Shown here: one piece after another, positions 1 to 10,352 of the stretch | How the letters are laid out: every line of letters starts with the position of its first letter | Position numbering within the stretch: the stretch's first letter is position 1 | Source of the DNA: Glutamicibacter creatinolyticus | GTDB lineage: Bacteria; Actinomycetota; Actinomycetes; Actinomycetales; Micrococcaceae | DNA: 64,000 nt | Assembly: GCF_006094275.1 (NCBI RefSeq) | Contig: NZ_CP034412.1 | Span: 806,001-870,000 of the forward strand | Reading direction: 5' to 3' | Program-made: the position numbers and the translations under genes | The notes under the pieces: generated by a model | Seen by the model: only the letters and a program-made list of their open reading frames with translations | What the model was told of the DNA's origin: nothing | The model's database searches: none

Positions 1-285
1 GACGCGAACAGCTACCTGGTGCTCACCGAGGCGCTGATGAGCCACGACGTGGCCCGCGGGTTCGGCTCGCTGGAGCACGCCCTGGCCCGGCTGGCCGGGG
101 TGAACACGGTGATCGCCGCGGTGCGCAGCGACCGGCTCTACCTGCCCGAGCAGTCCGAGCAGCTGGCCGCGCTGATTCCCGGCGCCGCGCCGGTGCACTA
201 CATCGACTCGCCGATCGGCCACGACGGGTTCCTGACCGACGCGGTGCAGCTGGCCGGGGTGCTGGCCGAGCGCGTGTTCGCCTAG
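1..285 (+). CDS. metX: Homoserine O-acetyltransferase, C-terminal part
   Basis: This is the last 94 residues of an alpha/beta-hydrolase-fold acyltransferase that acetylates homoserine in methionine synthesis; the start lies outside the window. The frame is open from base 1. The visible block NSYLVLTEALMSHDVARG, the acid-residue region AAVRSDRLYLPEQ and the terminal IDSPIGHDGFL match the MetX family, where the Asp of SDRL and the His of GHDGF complete the catalytic triad. The serine elbow is off the edge. The stop codon TAG is part of a CTAG directly followed by an insertion-sequence-like end. A homoserine succinyltransferase or another MetX-like acyltransferase is possible but less likely. 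Confidence 0.85.
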   Translation, partial: DANSYLVLTEALMSHDVARGFGSLEHALARLAGVNTVIAAVRSDRLYLPEQSEQLAALIPGAAPVHYIDSPIGHDGFLTDAVQLAGVLAERVFA

Positions 286-300
286 GGCGTGTCTCCTAAA
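282..300 (+). repeat. Candidate insertion-sequence end (left), CTAG + GGCGTGTCTC
   Basis: CTAG at 282-285 is followed by GGCGTGTCTC (286-295). The exact inverse, GAGACACGCC followed by CTAG, lies at 24828-24841, so the pair faces inward. CTAG targets are known for some IS5-family elements (IS870 and relatives), but no transposase is recognisable in the following 200 bases. It may be a remnant of a lost or collapsed insertion sequence, or coincidence. Confidence 0.3.
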
Positions 301-480
301 TGTGGATAGGTAACTTTGCCACGCTTGAACAGTGAGTTCTCGTTATCATCTCGAGATGAGTGTGGTTACCCATATCGATACCGGAGGTCCTCACCTCTTC
401 TCACACAACGCGCCGTTGCCCACAACCTCCGTGGGAAGAACACCTAGCGCCCGAATCCGTTGGCGGCGCGGCGGGCGCGC

Positions 481-1149
481 CTAGCGCAGCCCGGTCTGGC
501 GCAGCGTGATATTGATCCGTCCGCTGCTGATCCCGCACCCGGCCGGGGCGGTGTGCGGGTGGATCTTGGTCACCGCGTGGTAGGCGAAGCGGGCCGGGCC
601 CTGGAAAACGAACAGGTCCCCGGAGGCCAAGCGCAGATCCTGGTACGGCTGGTTGCGGTGCTCGTTGTTGCCCAGCCGGAAGGTGGCGCTGTCCCCGATG
701 GACAGGGACACCACCGGCGCGTTGACCGACTCCTCCCGGTCCTGGTGCATGCCCATGGTCGCGTTCACGTCGTAGTAGTTCACGATGGCCGCATCCGGGT
801 GGTAATCCCGTGCCTGCCGCGGATCCCCGGTGGCCGCCTGCACCGCGCTGCGGCCCAGATCCACCAGCCACTGCGGCATCGGTGCCACCGGCGCCCCGTT
901 GACGTCATCGGCGGTGCGCGAATAGCGGTTCGGGCTCCAGTGCCAGCCCAGGCAGACGGTCTGCACGCTCATCGGGTGCCCGGCAACCACCGTTGAATGC
1001 GGCGGCACCGGGCCCTGGCCCCATTCGAAGAAGCGCTGGGTGATCCACTGCTGCGCGGCCGGCCTTAGCCACCCGGGCAGGTGGTGTGCCCCGGGCCGGG
1101 GACTGTGCGGGTGCCGCGGCAGGGCACTGTCGTCAAAGAGCGCGTCCAT
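481..1149 (-). CDS. AlkB-like 2-oxoglutarate/Fe(II) dioxygenase
   Basis: A 222-residue protein of the AlkB family, which oxidatively demethylates alkylated bases in DNA or RNA using Fe(II) and 2-oxoglutarate. The iron ligands are visible as HQD in GMHQDREE, the distal His in FAYHAVTKIHP, and the 2-oxoglutarate-binding arginines in RINITLRQTG near the C-terminus. The ATG at 1149 (protein begins MDALFDD) is chosen over the upstream in-frame start at 1185 because the extra residues are a Gly-rich, non-conserved stretch. It is transcribed in the same direction as the TPR gene upstream, with about 70 bases between them. No Ada or AlkA partner is nearby. Confidence 0.85.
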   Translation of the reverse strand: MDALFDDSALPRHPHSPRPGAHHLPGWLRPAAQQWITQRFFEWGQGPVPPHSTVVAGHPMSVQTVCLGWHWSPNRYSRTADDVNGAPVAPMPQWLVDLGRSAVQAATGDPRQARDYHPDAAIVNYYDVNATMGMHQDREESVNAPVVSLSIGDSATFRLGNNEHRNQPYQDLRLASGDLFVFQGPARFAYHAVTKIHPHTAPAGCGISSGRINITLRQTGLR

Positions 1150-1220
1150 GCCTCCACCCTGCCCGCTGCCACCCCGCCCGGGCAAGCCGCGGCCCCGGGC
1201 CGGCGCCCTGCTGCCCGGGG

Positions 1221-4046
1221 CTACTGCCCCAGCTGTTCGGCCAGGCGCCGTTCGGTGGCGGCCCGAGCGTTTTGACCCAGCGCGTCCAGCGAATCGGCCA
1301 GCCGGTGACGCAGGGTCTGCTCGGCACCGGGTTCACCGATCTCGCGTTCCAGGCTTTGTTCGAAGAGCATCACCGCCTCCTGGTGGCGCTCGTCCAGGGC
1401 CAGGTAGCTGGCCGCGGCCCCGATCGCCTGGGCGGCCGAGGATTCCTGCCCCAGGTCCTCGAAGTGGTTGGCGGCCTGCAGCATCAGGCTCACCGCCTGG
1501 GCGAAGTCCTGCTCCCCACCGGCGTACTGGGCGTGGCGCACCAGGATCTGGGCGAGCAGCGCCTCCTGCCGGTGTTCGGTGGCCAGCTCGGCGGCCTGGC
1601 GGTAGCTTTGCTCCGCGGCGCCGGTGCCGGCGGCCTCCTGCACCGCGGCCTGCAGCATCAGCACATTCAGCAGCACGGCGATCCCGTGTTCCTCGCTCAG
1701 CGACTGGGCCAGGGCGACCAACCGGGTGCTCAGCTGCTCGGCCTGCTCGTGCTCCCCGAACATCAGATGCGCGTTGGCCAGCTGCTCCCCGGCCTGCAGT
1801 TCGCGCAGCCCCTCACCGGTGGCGGCGAAGATCGCCAGCGCCTGCCGCCAGTGCCCGGCCGCCTCCGGCAGCTGCTCGCTCATCGCGTAGCCCTGGGCCA
1901 GCAGGTCGTGCACCTCCCCCAGTTCCCGCTCGCCGAGCACCTGGTGCCCGTTTTCCAGGGCCTGCTGCAGGTAGTCGATCGCCTCATAGGGTTCCTCGGC
2001 CTGCACGTGCAGCTGGGCCAGGCGGAAGAGGAACGCGAAGCGCTGCGGGTCCTCGGCCCGGGTGGCCTGCCCCAGCCCCAGGCGCAGCCGCTCCCGGGCG
2101 GCCTCCGGCTCCCCCAGCTCCAGCAGCAGTTCGGCGCTGAAGTCCGCGGCGCTGATCGCCCGCTGCCGGTCCGTGTAGCCCAGGAAGACCTCCAGAGCGG
2201 CGTCGGTGTACTCCAGCGCCAGTTGGGCCTGGCCGTCCCCGGAGGCCAGCTGCCCCATGAAGTTGCGCACCTGGGCCAGCGAGTTCGCGGTGGGGTTGTA
2301 TTTGCGCCAGGCGCGGATCAGCGGCTCCAGTTCCTGCGGTTCGGCCTCCGCCGAGGCCAGGATGATGCGGATGGAGTACAGGTTGTGCAGCAGCGCGTCG
2401 CGCACGTCATCGGCCGGCATCCGCGCGATCAGCTCCAGCGCCGCCCGGTGCGTGGTCCCGGCCAGGGTGGCGGCCTGCTCGAAATCGTCGTGGCGCATCA
2501 GCGCGTGGGCCAGCCAGGTGCCGGTGTACACCCTGACCAGCCGGTCCGGGCTGCCGGCGGCGTGCAGCCGGGCCAGGGCGTGCAGTTGTTCGGTGGACCC
2601 GTCCACATGCAGTTCCAGTCCCTCGCCCTCCAGCAGCTGGGCCAGGGCCCGGTGCCCGGCCGCGCCCAGGGCCCGGCAGTAGGCGCCCAGGTGTTCGCGG
2701 GCGCTGACCTCGTTGCCCGAACCCAGTTCCAGGACCATCAGCAGCTGGTGCAGCCCGGCGGCCACGTCGGCCGGCGGGTGCTGCCCCAGGCCCCGCTGGG
2801 CGTCGGCCGCAGCCCGCACGGTGTCCCCGGCGGCCGTGTATTCCCGGGCCCGGCTCAGCCATCCGGCGGCGTTGGACGGGGCGGATACCGGGGTGGGGGA
2901 CAGCGAGCTGTCCGACTCCCAGTCCAGGTCCCAGCCGGCGGCTGCCAGCGCGGTGATCTTATCCACCTGCTCGCTCATCACGGTGTTGGCGTTGCGTTCA
3001 TCGAAGCGTCCGGCCAGTTCGCGGGCCGCCGCCCAGGCCAGCGGGGCCAGCACGTCGGCCGGCAGCACGGTGGCGTGCCGGCCCAGGAATTCGTCCAGCT
3101 CCGCAAGGTTGCTGCCGCTGATCGGCAGCCCGCCCAGCTGCTGCTCCCCCAGCTTCTGGCAGGTCAGCCCGAGCGCGCACAGGAAGAGCAGGTGTTCACG
3201 CTGGGCCATCGGATCCCGGGCCAGCAGCGGCAGGTGGCGTTCGACCAGCTGCACCGCCCGGGTGAGGTTGCCGGTGGCGGCCAGGTAGATGATGTGGCTG
3301 GCGGCCAGGCCCAGGTTTTGCGGTTCGCGCCGCGCGGCCTGGTAGCTGCGGATGTGCAGGGCCTTGGTCTGCGCCCCGCGCCCGGCCCGCAGCAGCGCCA
3401 GCAGGCAGGCGCCGATCGCGTGCTCCGGTTCCTGCCCGCAGCTCTCTCCCCCGGCCAGCAGCTCGTCCAGTTCGGCCAGGGCCAGCACCTGGGATCCGGT
3501 GGCCAGGTGGTAGCTGATGATGCTGGAGCGCAGGCAGGCCTCGCAGTGCGAGTACGCGTCCGGGGTGGTTTCCTCCAGCGCGGCCAGTTCCCCGGCGGCC
3601 TGCTCCAGCCAGCCGTTGGCCAGCGCCATCTCAAATCCGGCGGTGTGCACCGCGCTCAGCCCGGCCCCGGCCTGGCGGTAGTGCCCGGCCATTTCCACCA
3701 GCAGCTGGCCCAGTTCGGCGGCCGGGATCTGCGGGTCGGAGCTGAGCAGCGCCGGCATCCACTTGTACTGCCACAACAGGTCCGCCCCGTCCCCGGGATC
3801 GGCCGGGAAGCGCTGCGGGCTGGACGCGAAGCGGTCCAGGCACCAGCGGAAGTTGCCCAGCAGCCCGGTGCTGTCCCCGGCCATGGCGCACGCGTCGGCC
3901 AGCAGCAGCCGCACCCGGTATTCCAGGTCCTCCTGCCCGCTCTGCTCGGCCATGGCCAGCGCCTCCTCGAGCAGTTCGCTGCGCTGCTCACCGTAGGGCA
4001 GGGATACGCACAGCGTGAGCAGTTCCTCGATCCGTTCCTCGGACAT
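1221..4046 (-). CDS. Large tetratricopeptide-repeat protein
   Basis: A 941-residue protein made almost entirely of alpha-helical Ala/Leu/Glu-rich repeats with the TPR pattern (for example GEPEAARERLRLGLGQATRA and AEEPYEAIDYLQQALENGH). No signal peptide, membrane segment or catalytic domain is visible, so it is probably a cytoplasmic scaffold. The ATG at 4046 (MSEERIEELLTL) is preceded by a purine-rich GGGAGCGGGAAG; an alternative ATG lies 17 codons upstream at 4097. It is divergent from the PfkB kinase gene. A conserved DUF-type TPR protein of actinobacteria is the best description; the partner and role are unknown. The frame is intact over its whole length. Confidence 0.8.
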   Translation of the reverse strand: MSEERIEELLTLCVSLPYGEQRSELLEEALAMAEQSGQEDLEYRVRLLLADACAMAGDSTGLLGNFRWCLDRFASSPQRFPADPGDGADLLWQYKWMPALLSSDPQIPAAELGQLLVEMAGHYRQAGAGLSAVHTAGFEMALANGWLEQAAGELAALEETTPDAYSHCEACLRSSIISYHLATGSQVLALAELDELLAGGESCGQEPEHAIGACLLALLRAGRGAQTKALHIRSYQAARREPQNLGLAASHIIYLAATGNLTRAVQLVERHLPLLARDPMAQREHLLFLCALGLTCQKLGEQQLGGLPISGSNLAELDEFLGRHATVLPADVLAPLAWAAARELAGRFDERNANTVMSEQVDKITALAAAGWDLDWESDSSLSPTPVSAPSNAAGWLSRAREYTAAGDTVRAAADAQRGLGQHPPADVAAGLHQLLMVLELGSGNEVSAREHLGAYCRALGAAGHRALAQLLEGEGLELHVDGSTEQLHALARLHAAGSPDRLVRVYTGTWLAHALMRHDDFEQAATLAGTTHRAALELIARMPADDVRDALLHNLYSIRIILASAEAEPQELEPLIRAWRKYNPTANSLAQVRNFMGQLASGDGQAQLALEYTDAALEVFLGYTDRQRAISAADFSAELLLELGEPEAARERLRLGLGQATRAEDPQRFAFLFRLAQLHVQAEEPYEAIDYLQQALENGHQVLGERELGEVHDLLAQGYAMSEQLPEAAGHWRQALAIFAATGEGLRELQAGEQLANAHLMFGEHEQAEQLSTRLVALAQSLSEEHGIAVLLNVLMLQAAVQEAAGTGAAEQSYRQAAELATEHRQEALLAQILVRHAQYAGGEQDFAQAVSLMLQAANHFEDLGQESSAAQAIGAAASYLALDERHQEAVMLFEQSLEREIGEPGAEQTLRHRLADSLDALGQNARAATERRLAEQLGQ

Positions 4047-4259
4047 CTTCCCGCTCCCTTCGGTGCCCTCATCGGCCGGTGGACCGGCCCTCAGCATGGT
4101 TGTGCCGCCCGTGTTGCGCTCGTGACCCTCCCTTGGCCCATGGTGGCGCCGCAGAGTTTGCACTGCCCGCGGGCCTCGAGCGCCACGGTACCACTGTGTG
4201 ATGCCGAGCACTACAGCGCCCGGGTATCGCGGACATAGATTGCAACATAGGATCGATGC

Positions 4260-5171
4260 ATGGCGCGTATTTCTGTGATTGGCGAATCCCTGGTCGACGT
4301 GGTGGGACGCAGGGCCTACCCGGGCGGCTCCCCGCTGAACGTGGCCGTGGGCCTGGCCCGGCTGGGCCACCAGGTCAGCTTCCACACCGAGTTCGGGCTG
4401 GATGAGCACGGGGCCCTGATCGCCGGGCACCTGCGCGCGGCCGGGGTCATGCTGGCCGACGGCACCCAGCGCCTGGTCGCCACGAACCAGGCCCAGGTCA
4501 AGCTCGACGCCCAGGGCCGGGCCAGCTACCGCTTCAACATCAACTGGAACCTGCCCGATGACGTGGTGCCCCCGCGCACCGACCTGCTGCACGCCGGGTC
4601 GATCGCCGCCTGGCTGGAGCCCGGGGCCAGCAAGGTGCGCGAGGCGTTCGCCCAGTCCCCGGCGCACCAGCTGCGCAGCTACGACCCGAACATCCGCCCG
4701 GAGCTGGCGCACGACGCCGCGGCCGTGCGCGAGGCGGTCGGGTTCATGATGGGCCGCAGCCACGTGGTCAAGCTCAGCGAATCCGACGCCTCCTGGCTCT
4801 ACCCGCAGCTGGGGCCGGCCGCCGTGCTGGAGCGGGTGCTGGAGCTGGGTCCGCGCCTGGTGGTGCTCACCCGCGGGGCCCTGGGCTGCCAGGCCCGCAC
4901 CGCCACCGACAGCTTCGTCCTGCCGGCCCCGGCCACCGAGGTGGTGGACACGGTGGGCGCCGGGGCGGCGTTCATGTCCGGGCTGCTCGATGCGATCCTC
5001 ACCTCGGACCTGCCCGCCTCCCTGACCGGTGGGCCCGCGGGTCCCGCGGCCCCGCCGGTGCGTACCGCGCTGCAGGCCGGGCTGGCCAGTGCCGCGCTGA
5101 CCGTCGCCCGCTCCGGGGCGAATCCGCCCACCGGTGAGCAGCTGCACCGCGCGCTGCAGCGGGGAAACTAG
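4260..5171 (+). CDS. PfkB-family carbohydrate kinase (fructokinase-like), catalytic Asp missing
   Basis: A 303-residue ribokinase-fold protein. The N-terminal substrate-binding segment GESLVDVVGRRAYPGG...SPLNVAVGLARLG and the C-terminal PfkB signature region are clear, and the spacing is that of bacterial fructokinases, which phosphorylate a free sugar with ATP. In the signature the family has DTxGAGDAF, whose second Asp is the catalytic base. Here the sequence reads DTVGAGAAFMSG (bases 4947-4982), so that Asp is Ala. The rest of the anion hole (GAG) is kept. The product may be inactive, may bind without catalysis, or the codon may be a sequence error (GAC to GCG needs two changes). The IclR gene follows 60 bases downstream on the same strand. 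Confidence 0.8.
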   Translation: MARISVIGESLVDVVGRRAYPGGSPLNVAVGLARLGHQVSFHTEFGLDEHGALIAGHLRAAGVMLADGTQRLVATNQAQVKLDAQGRASYRFNINWNLPDDVVPPRTDLLHAGSIAAWLEPGASKVREAFAQSPAHQLRSYDPNIRPELAHDAAAVREAVGFMMGRSHVVKLSESDASWLYPQLGPAAVLERVLELGPRLVVLTRGALGCQARTATDSFVLPAPATEVVDTVGAGAAFMSGLLDAILTSDLPASLTGGPAGPAAPPVRTALQAGLASAALTVARSGANPPTGEQLHRALQRGN

Positions 5172-5231
5172 CGGTGCGCGCACCGGCTGCCCCGGCCCGC
5201 CGTGCCGCAGGCACGATGCCCGGGGGTGGGT

Positions 5232-6017
5232 GTGGCCAGTAAGGTTCCGGCGGCGGATAATACGCTGCGGGTGCTCAAGCTGCTGGCCAGCCGCAAGTCC
5301 CCCACCCCGGCCGCGATGATCTGCACGCTGCTGCAGCTGCCGCGCTCCACCGTCTACCAGCTGCTGGGGGTGCTGATCGAGCAGGGGTTCGCCACCCACT
5401 ACCCGGAGGAACAGGCCTATGGCCTGGGGCTGTCCGCCTTTGAGCTCTCCAGCGCCTACACCCGCCAGGAGCCGCTGGCGCGCCTGGGCGCCCCGCTGGT
5501 GGCGCAGCTGGTGGACAAGGTGGGCCAAAGCGCGCACCTGGCGGTGCTGCACGGGGCCGATGTGCTGTACATCGTGGAGGAACGCGCCAAGGGGCGGCCC
5601 TCGCTGGTCACCGATGTGGGGGTGCGCCTGCCCTCGCACCTGACCGCCTCGGGCCGGGCGATCCTGGCCCAGCTGCCCAAATCCCAGGTGCGTGCGCTCT
5701 ACCCGCGCCCGGCCAGCTTCATCAGCCGCAGCCCCAACAGCACCACCATCACCGACTACGCCTCGCTGCGCCGTGAACTGCAGTTCACCGCCGAGCGCGG
5801 GTACGCGGTGGAGCAGGGGGACGTGACCGAGGAGTTCCACTCCCTGGCGGTGGCGATCCTGGACAGCAGCGGCTGGCCAGCCGCCGCCCTGGCGGTCACG
5901 TTCCTGGGCGCGCGGGTGGACCAGGCCCAGCGCGCCGGGATCCTGGAGGACCTGAAGCACACGGCGGACCAGTTCACCGCCCGGCTGCACGGGCGGCGGG
6001 CCACCACCCGGCGGTAG
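5232..6017 (+). CDS. IclR-family transcriptional regulator
   Basis: About 261 residues with an N-terminal winged helix-turn-helix (TLRVLKLLASRKSPTPAAM... LPRSTVYQLLGVL) and a C-terminal IclR effector domain (HLAVLHGADVLYIVEE, LPSHLTASGRAILA, VEQGDVTEEFHSLAVAI). IclR proteins are dimeric, ligand-responsive repressors or activators of catabolic operons. GTG at 5232 (protein VASKVPAADNTLRV) is preferred from family starts; GTG at 5226 and 5202 are in frame. Its position about 100 bases upstream of hutU on the same strand suggests it controls urocanate/histidine degradation, as IclR-type regulators do in some actinobacteria; that is an inference. Confidence 0.85.
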   Translation: MASKVPAADNTLRVLKLLASRKSPTPAAMICTLLQLPRSTVYQLLGVLIEQGFATHYPEEQAYGLGLSAFELSSAYTRQEPLARLGAPLVAQLVDKVGQSAHLAVLHGADVLYIVEERAKGRPSLVTDVGVRLPSHLTASGRAILAQLPKSQVRALYPRPASFISRSPNSTTITDYASLRRELQFTAERGYAVEQGDVTEEFHSLAVAILDSSGWPAAALAVTFLGARVDQAQRAGILEDLKHTADQFTARLHGRRATTRR

Positions 6018-6119
6018 AGTCCGGGATCCCGGACAACAGCGGCCGGTGAGCGGTGTCACTGCCGGCGCGGATGGCCAATGATGGAGGCAACAGCACATCC
6101 GCCGCGCAAAGGAGCCTAG

Positions 6120-7793
<1,674 letters not shown>

Positions 7794-7944
7794 CCGCCCA
7801 GCCCATCCAACCCCCGGTCCACCGGCCCGCCAGCTGCCGGTTGACTCGGGGGTTTGCTGAATCCTCCATGGGAGCGCTGGAGTGCCGGGCACCTGATGTT
7901 GCACACTGGTGCCACGTTGCAGGACGCGAACATGAGGTGATCAA

Positions 7945-8985
7945 GTGCTCCCAGAGGGCGTGCAGACCGTGGTTTTGAACCCCGCCGCACCGGCGGATCC
8001 GTTGGACTGGGAGCCGGCCGGGCAACTGCTCACCGCGGCCGAACACTGCCAGGGCCGCCCCGAACCCCTGCTGCGGGTGCTCAGTGCCCACCCCGGCATC
8101 CCGCCGGTGCCCGGCACCGGAAACACGGCCGGGCTGTGGCAATGGCTGGCCACCATCGCCGCCATTGACCTGGCCGCCGCCCGCACCATCGAACCCCACC
8201 TGGACGCGGCCGCCATCCTGCGCCAGGCCGGGCACGAGTGGCCTGCTGGCAGCACCTGGGGCGTCTACGCGGCCGAGGCACCCCACCAGCTGCTCACCGC
8301 CGAACAGGACGGCGAGGGCACCTGGCAACTGAACGGCACCAAGCCCTGGTGCTCCCTGGCCGGGAACCTGAGCCGGGCCATCGTCAGCGCCCACACCGCG
8401 CAGGGCCGGCGGATCTTTGCCGTGCGGCTAAGCGATGCGGGCGTCGAGGTGCAGCAGGGCACCTGGCACAGCCGCGGACTGGCCCACATCCCCAGCGGCA
8501 GCGTGCACTTCACCGCCGTACCGGCCCAGCCCATCGGCGCCGCCGGGTGGTACCTGGACCGTCCGGGCTTCGCCGTCGGCGCGGTCGGGGTGGCCGCCTG
8601 CTGGTTTGGCGGGGCGGTGGGCCTGTACCGGACGCTGTTCGCCTCCGCCCAGCGCCGCGAACCGGACCAGCTGGCCCTGTCCTGGCTCGGCGAGGGGCAC
8701 CGGCTGCTGCACGGTGCCGGGCTGGCGCTCGCCAACGCGGCCGGGCCCGCCGATGCCCAACGGCTGGACTGGGCGGACGCCCTGACCGTGCGCGGCCACG
8801 TCGCCGCCGTCTGCCAGCGGCTGCTGGCCATGGTCCCCGAGGCCACCGGCCCCGGCCCCCTGGTCGGGGATGACGCGCACGCCCGCCGGGTCGCGGACCT
8901 GGGCATCTACCTGCGCCAGCACCATGGGGCCCGGGATGACGCCGCCCTGGGCGGCAAAGTGCTGCAGGCCGGTGGGCCATGGTGA
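7945..8985 (+). CDS. Acyl-CoA dehydrogenase-like flavoprotein
   Basis: A 346-residue protein with the overall pattern of the acyl-CoA dehydrogenase superfamily: an N-terminal helical part, a middle domain with the substrate/FAD-binding stretch LNGTKPWCSLAGNLSRAIV and a C-terminal helical domain ending DLGIYLRQHHGARDDAALG. It is shorter than classical acyl-CoA dehydrogenases (about 380), and the usual central motifs are diverged, so the substrate is probably not an ordinary fatty acyl-CoA. The GTG start at 7945 follows GAGGTGATCAA. It overlaps the next gene by 7 bases, which indicates one operon and translational coupling. A role in tailoring a glycosylated product is an inference from the neighbours. 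Confidence 0.75.
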   Translation: MLPEGVQTVVLNPAAPADPLDWEPAGQLLTAAEHCQGRPEPLLRVLSAHPGIPPVPGTGNTAGLWQWLATIAAIDLAAARTIEPHLDAAAILRQAGHEWPAGSTWGVYAAEAPHQLLTAEQDGEGTWQLNGTKPWCSLAGNLSRAIVSAHTAQGRRIFAVRLSDAGVEVQQGTWHSRGLAHIPSGSVHFTAVPAQPIGAAGWYLDRPGFAVGAVGVAACWFGGAVGLYRTLFASAQRREPDQLALSWLGEGHRLLHGAGLALANAAGPADAQRLDWADALTVRGHVAAVCQRLLAMVPEATGPGPLVGDDAHARRVADLGIYLRQHHGARDDAALGGKVLQAGGPW

Positions 8986-10352
8986 GCTTCGACCACCGGG
9001 ACGCCGGAACCCCCGCCAGCTCCTGGCGGGCGGCCGGCCGGCAGCGGCTGGGGGAACTGGACGAGCAGGCCCTGCCCGGCGCCGGCGGCACCCTGGTGGT
9101 GCTGGCCGCGCACCCGGATGATGAGACCCTGGGCGCCGGCGGGTTGATCCAGCAGTGCCTGGCCCGCGGCGCCGCGGTGCACGTGCTGGTGTGCAGCGCC
9201 GGAGAAGCCTCCCACCCTGACTCCCCCACCCACCGCCCCAAACAGCTGGCCGCCATCCGCCGCCGGGAAATCGCCGACGCCCTGCGCCAGCTGGATGCCA
9301 CGGCCACCACGCACGGCACCCTGACATGGGACGTGTTGGGGCTGCCCGATGGCCAGCTGGCCGGGCACACCAAGGCCATCACCGACGCCCTGGAGCTGGC
9401 GCTGGCCGGCCCCGCCACGGTGCTGGCCTCCACCTACCGCGGCGACGGGCACATCGACCATGAGACCCTGGGCCGCCTGGCCGCCGAGGCCGCCAGCCGC
9501 CACGGGCTGGCGCTGCTGGAGTTCCCGCTCTGGTACTGGCACTGGGCCGAACCCGACCAGGACTCCCGGTGGCGCCACTGGCGCCGCCTACAGCTGAGCG
9601 AAGCGCAGCAGCAGGCCAAGGCCGCGGCCATGGCCGCCCACCGCTCCCAGGTGGCCCCGCTGTCCGACCAGCCCGGGGACGAGGTGCTGCTCAGCGCCGC
9701 GTTCAGCGCCCACTTCGGCAACGGGACCGAGGTCCTGCGCTACACCCCCGCCAACACGCACTCGGGCAGCGACGCCCCACAGGTCTTCGAACAGCTCTAC
9801 CAGCAGCGCGAAGACCCATGGGACTACCGCACCAGCGGCTATGAACGGCGCAAGCGCCAGGTGCTGCTGGCCAGCCTGGCCCGGGACAGCTACCGCCAGG
9901 CCCTGGAAGTCGGGTGCTCCATCGGGGAGCTGTCCGCCGCGCTCGCCGAACGCAGTCAACGGTTCCTGGGCCTGGATGCCAGCGCCACCGCGGTCACCAC
10001 GGCCCGGGGCCGGCTGGCCCACCTGCCCCACGCCCAGGTGCGTGAGGCGACCGTGCCGCAGCAGTGGCCGACGGAGCAGGACGGCTGGGACCTGGTGGTC
10101 ATCAGCGAAACCGGCTACTTCCTGGCCGCCGATGAACTGGCCGAACTGCTCACCCGCTGTGACCGGCAGATGGCGCCCGACGGGGAACTGGTGCTCTGCC
10201 ACTGGCTGCACCCGATCCAGGGCTGGACGCTGGACGGGGAAACGGTGCACGCCATGGCCCGGGAACTGCAAGGCTGGCATCCGGTGGTCGAACACCGCGA
10301 ACCGGACTTCCTGCTGGAGATCTACCGGCGTAAGGGTGGAACCGATGAATGA
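8979..10352 (+). CDS. PIG-L deacetylase / SAM-dependent methyltransferase fusion
   Basis: A 457-residue two-domain protein. Residues about 35-240 are a PIG-L (LmbE) domain with the zinc-binding AHPDDETLGAGG, the YRGDGHIDH block and a distal His. This family includes MshB and GlcNAc-PI de-N-acetylases, which remove an acetyl group from an N-acetylglucosaminyl substrate. Residues about 265-450 are a class I methyltransferase of the NodS type with the SAM motif LEVGCSIGELSAAL and the acidic residue in FLGLDASATAV. The ATG at 8979 overlaps the upstream gene and the stop overlaps the start of the glycosyltransferase. The fusion implies that deacetylation and methylation act on the same (probably amino-sugar) substrate; this is an inference. 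Confidence 0.85.
   Translation: MVSFDHRDAGTPASSWRAAGRQRLGELDEQALPGAGGTLVVLAAHPDDETLGAGGLIQQCLARGAAVHVLVCSAGEASHPDSPTHRPKQLAAIRRREIADALRQLDATATTHGTLTWDVLGLPDGQLAGHTKAITDALELALAGPATVLASTYRGDGHIDHETLGRLAAEAASRHGLALLEFPLWYWHWAEPDQDSRWRHWRRLQLSEAQQQAKAAAMAAHRSQVAPLSDQPGDEVLLSAAFSAHFGNGTEVLRYTPANTHSGSDAPQVFEQLYQQREDPWDYRTSGYERRKRQVLLASLARDSYRQALEVGCSIGELSAALAERSQRFLGLDASATAVTTARGRLAHLPHAQVREATVPQQWPTEQDGWDLVVISETGYFLAADELAELLTRCDRQMAPDGELVLCHWLHPIQGWTLDGETVHAMARELQGWHPVVEHREPDFLLEIYRRKGGTDE

Noticed and set aside
1086-4238. A 1050-codon open frame antisense to the TPR gene
   Set aside because: It is a by-product of very high GC (few stop codons) and its translation is Gln/Gly/Arg-rich with no recognisable family, while the opposite strand encodes clean TPR repeats.
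9841-10344. Upstream extension of the GT2 glycosyltransferase frame
   Set aside because: It runs antiphase through the coherent PIG-L/methyltransferase sequence; the GT2 family start is at 10345.
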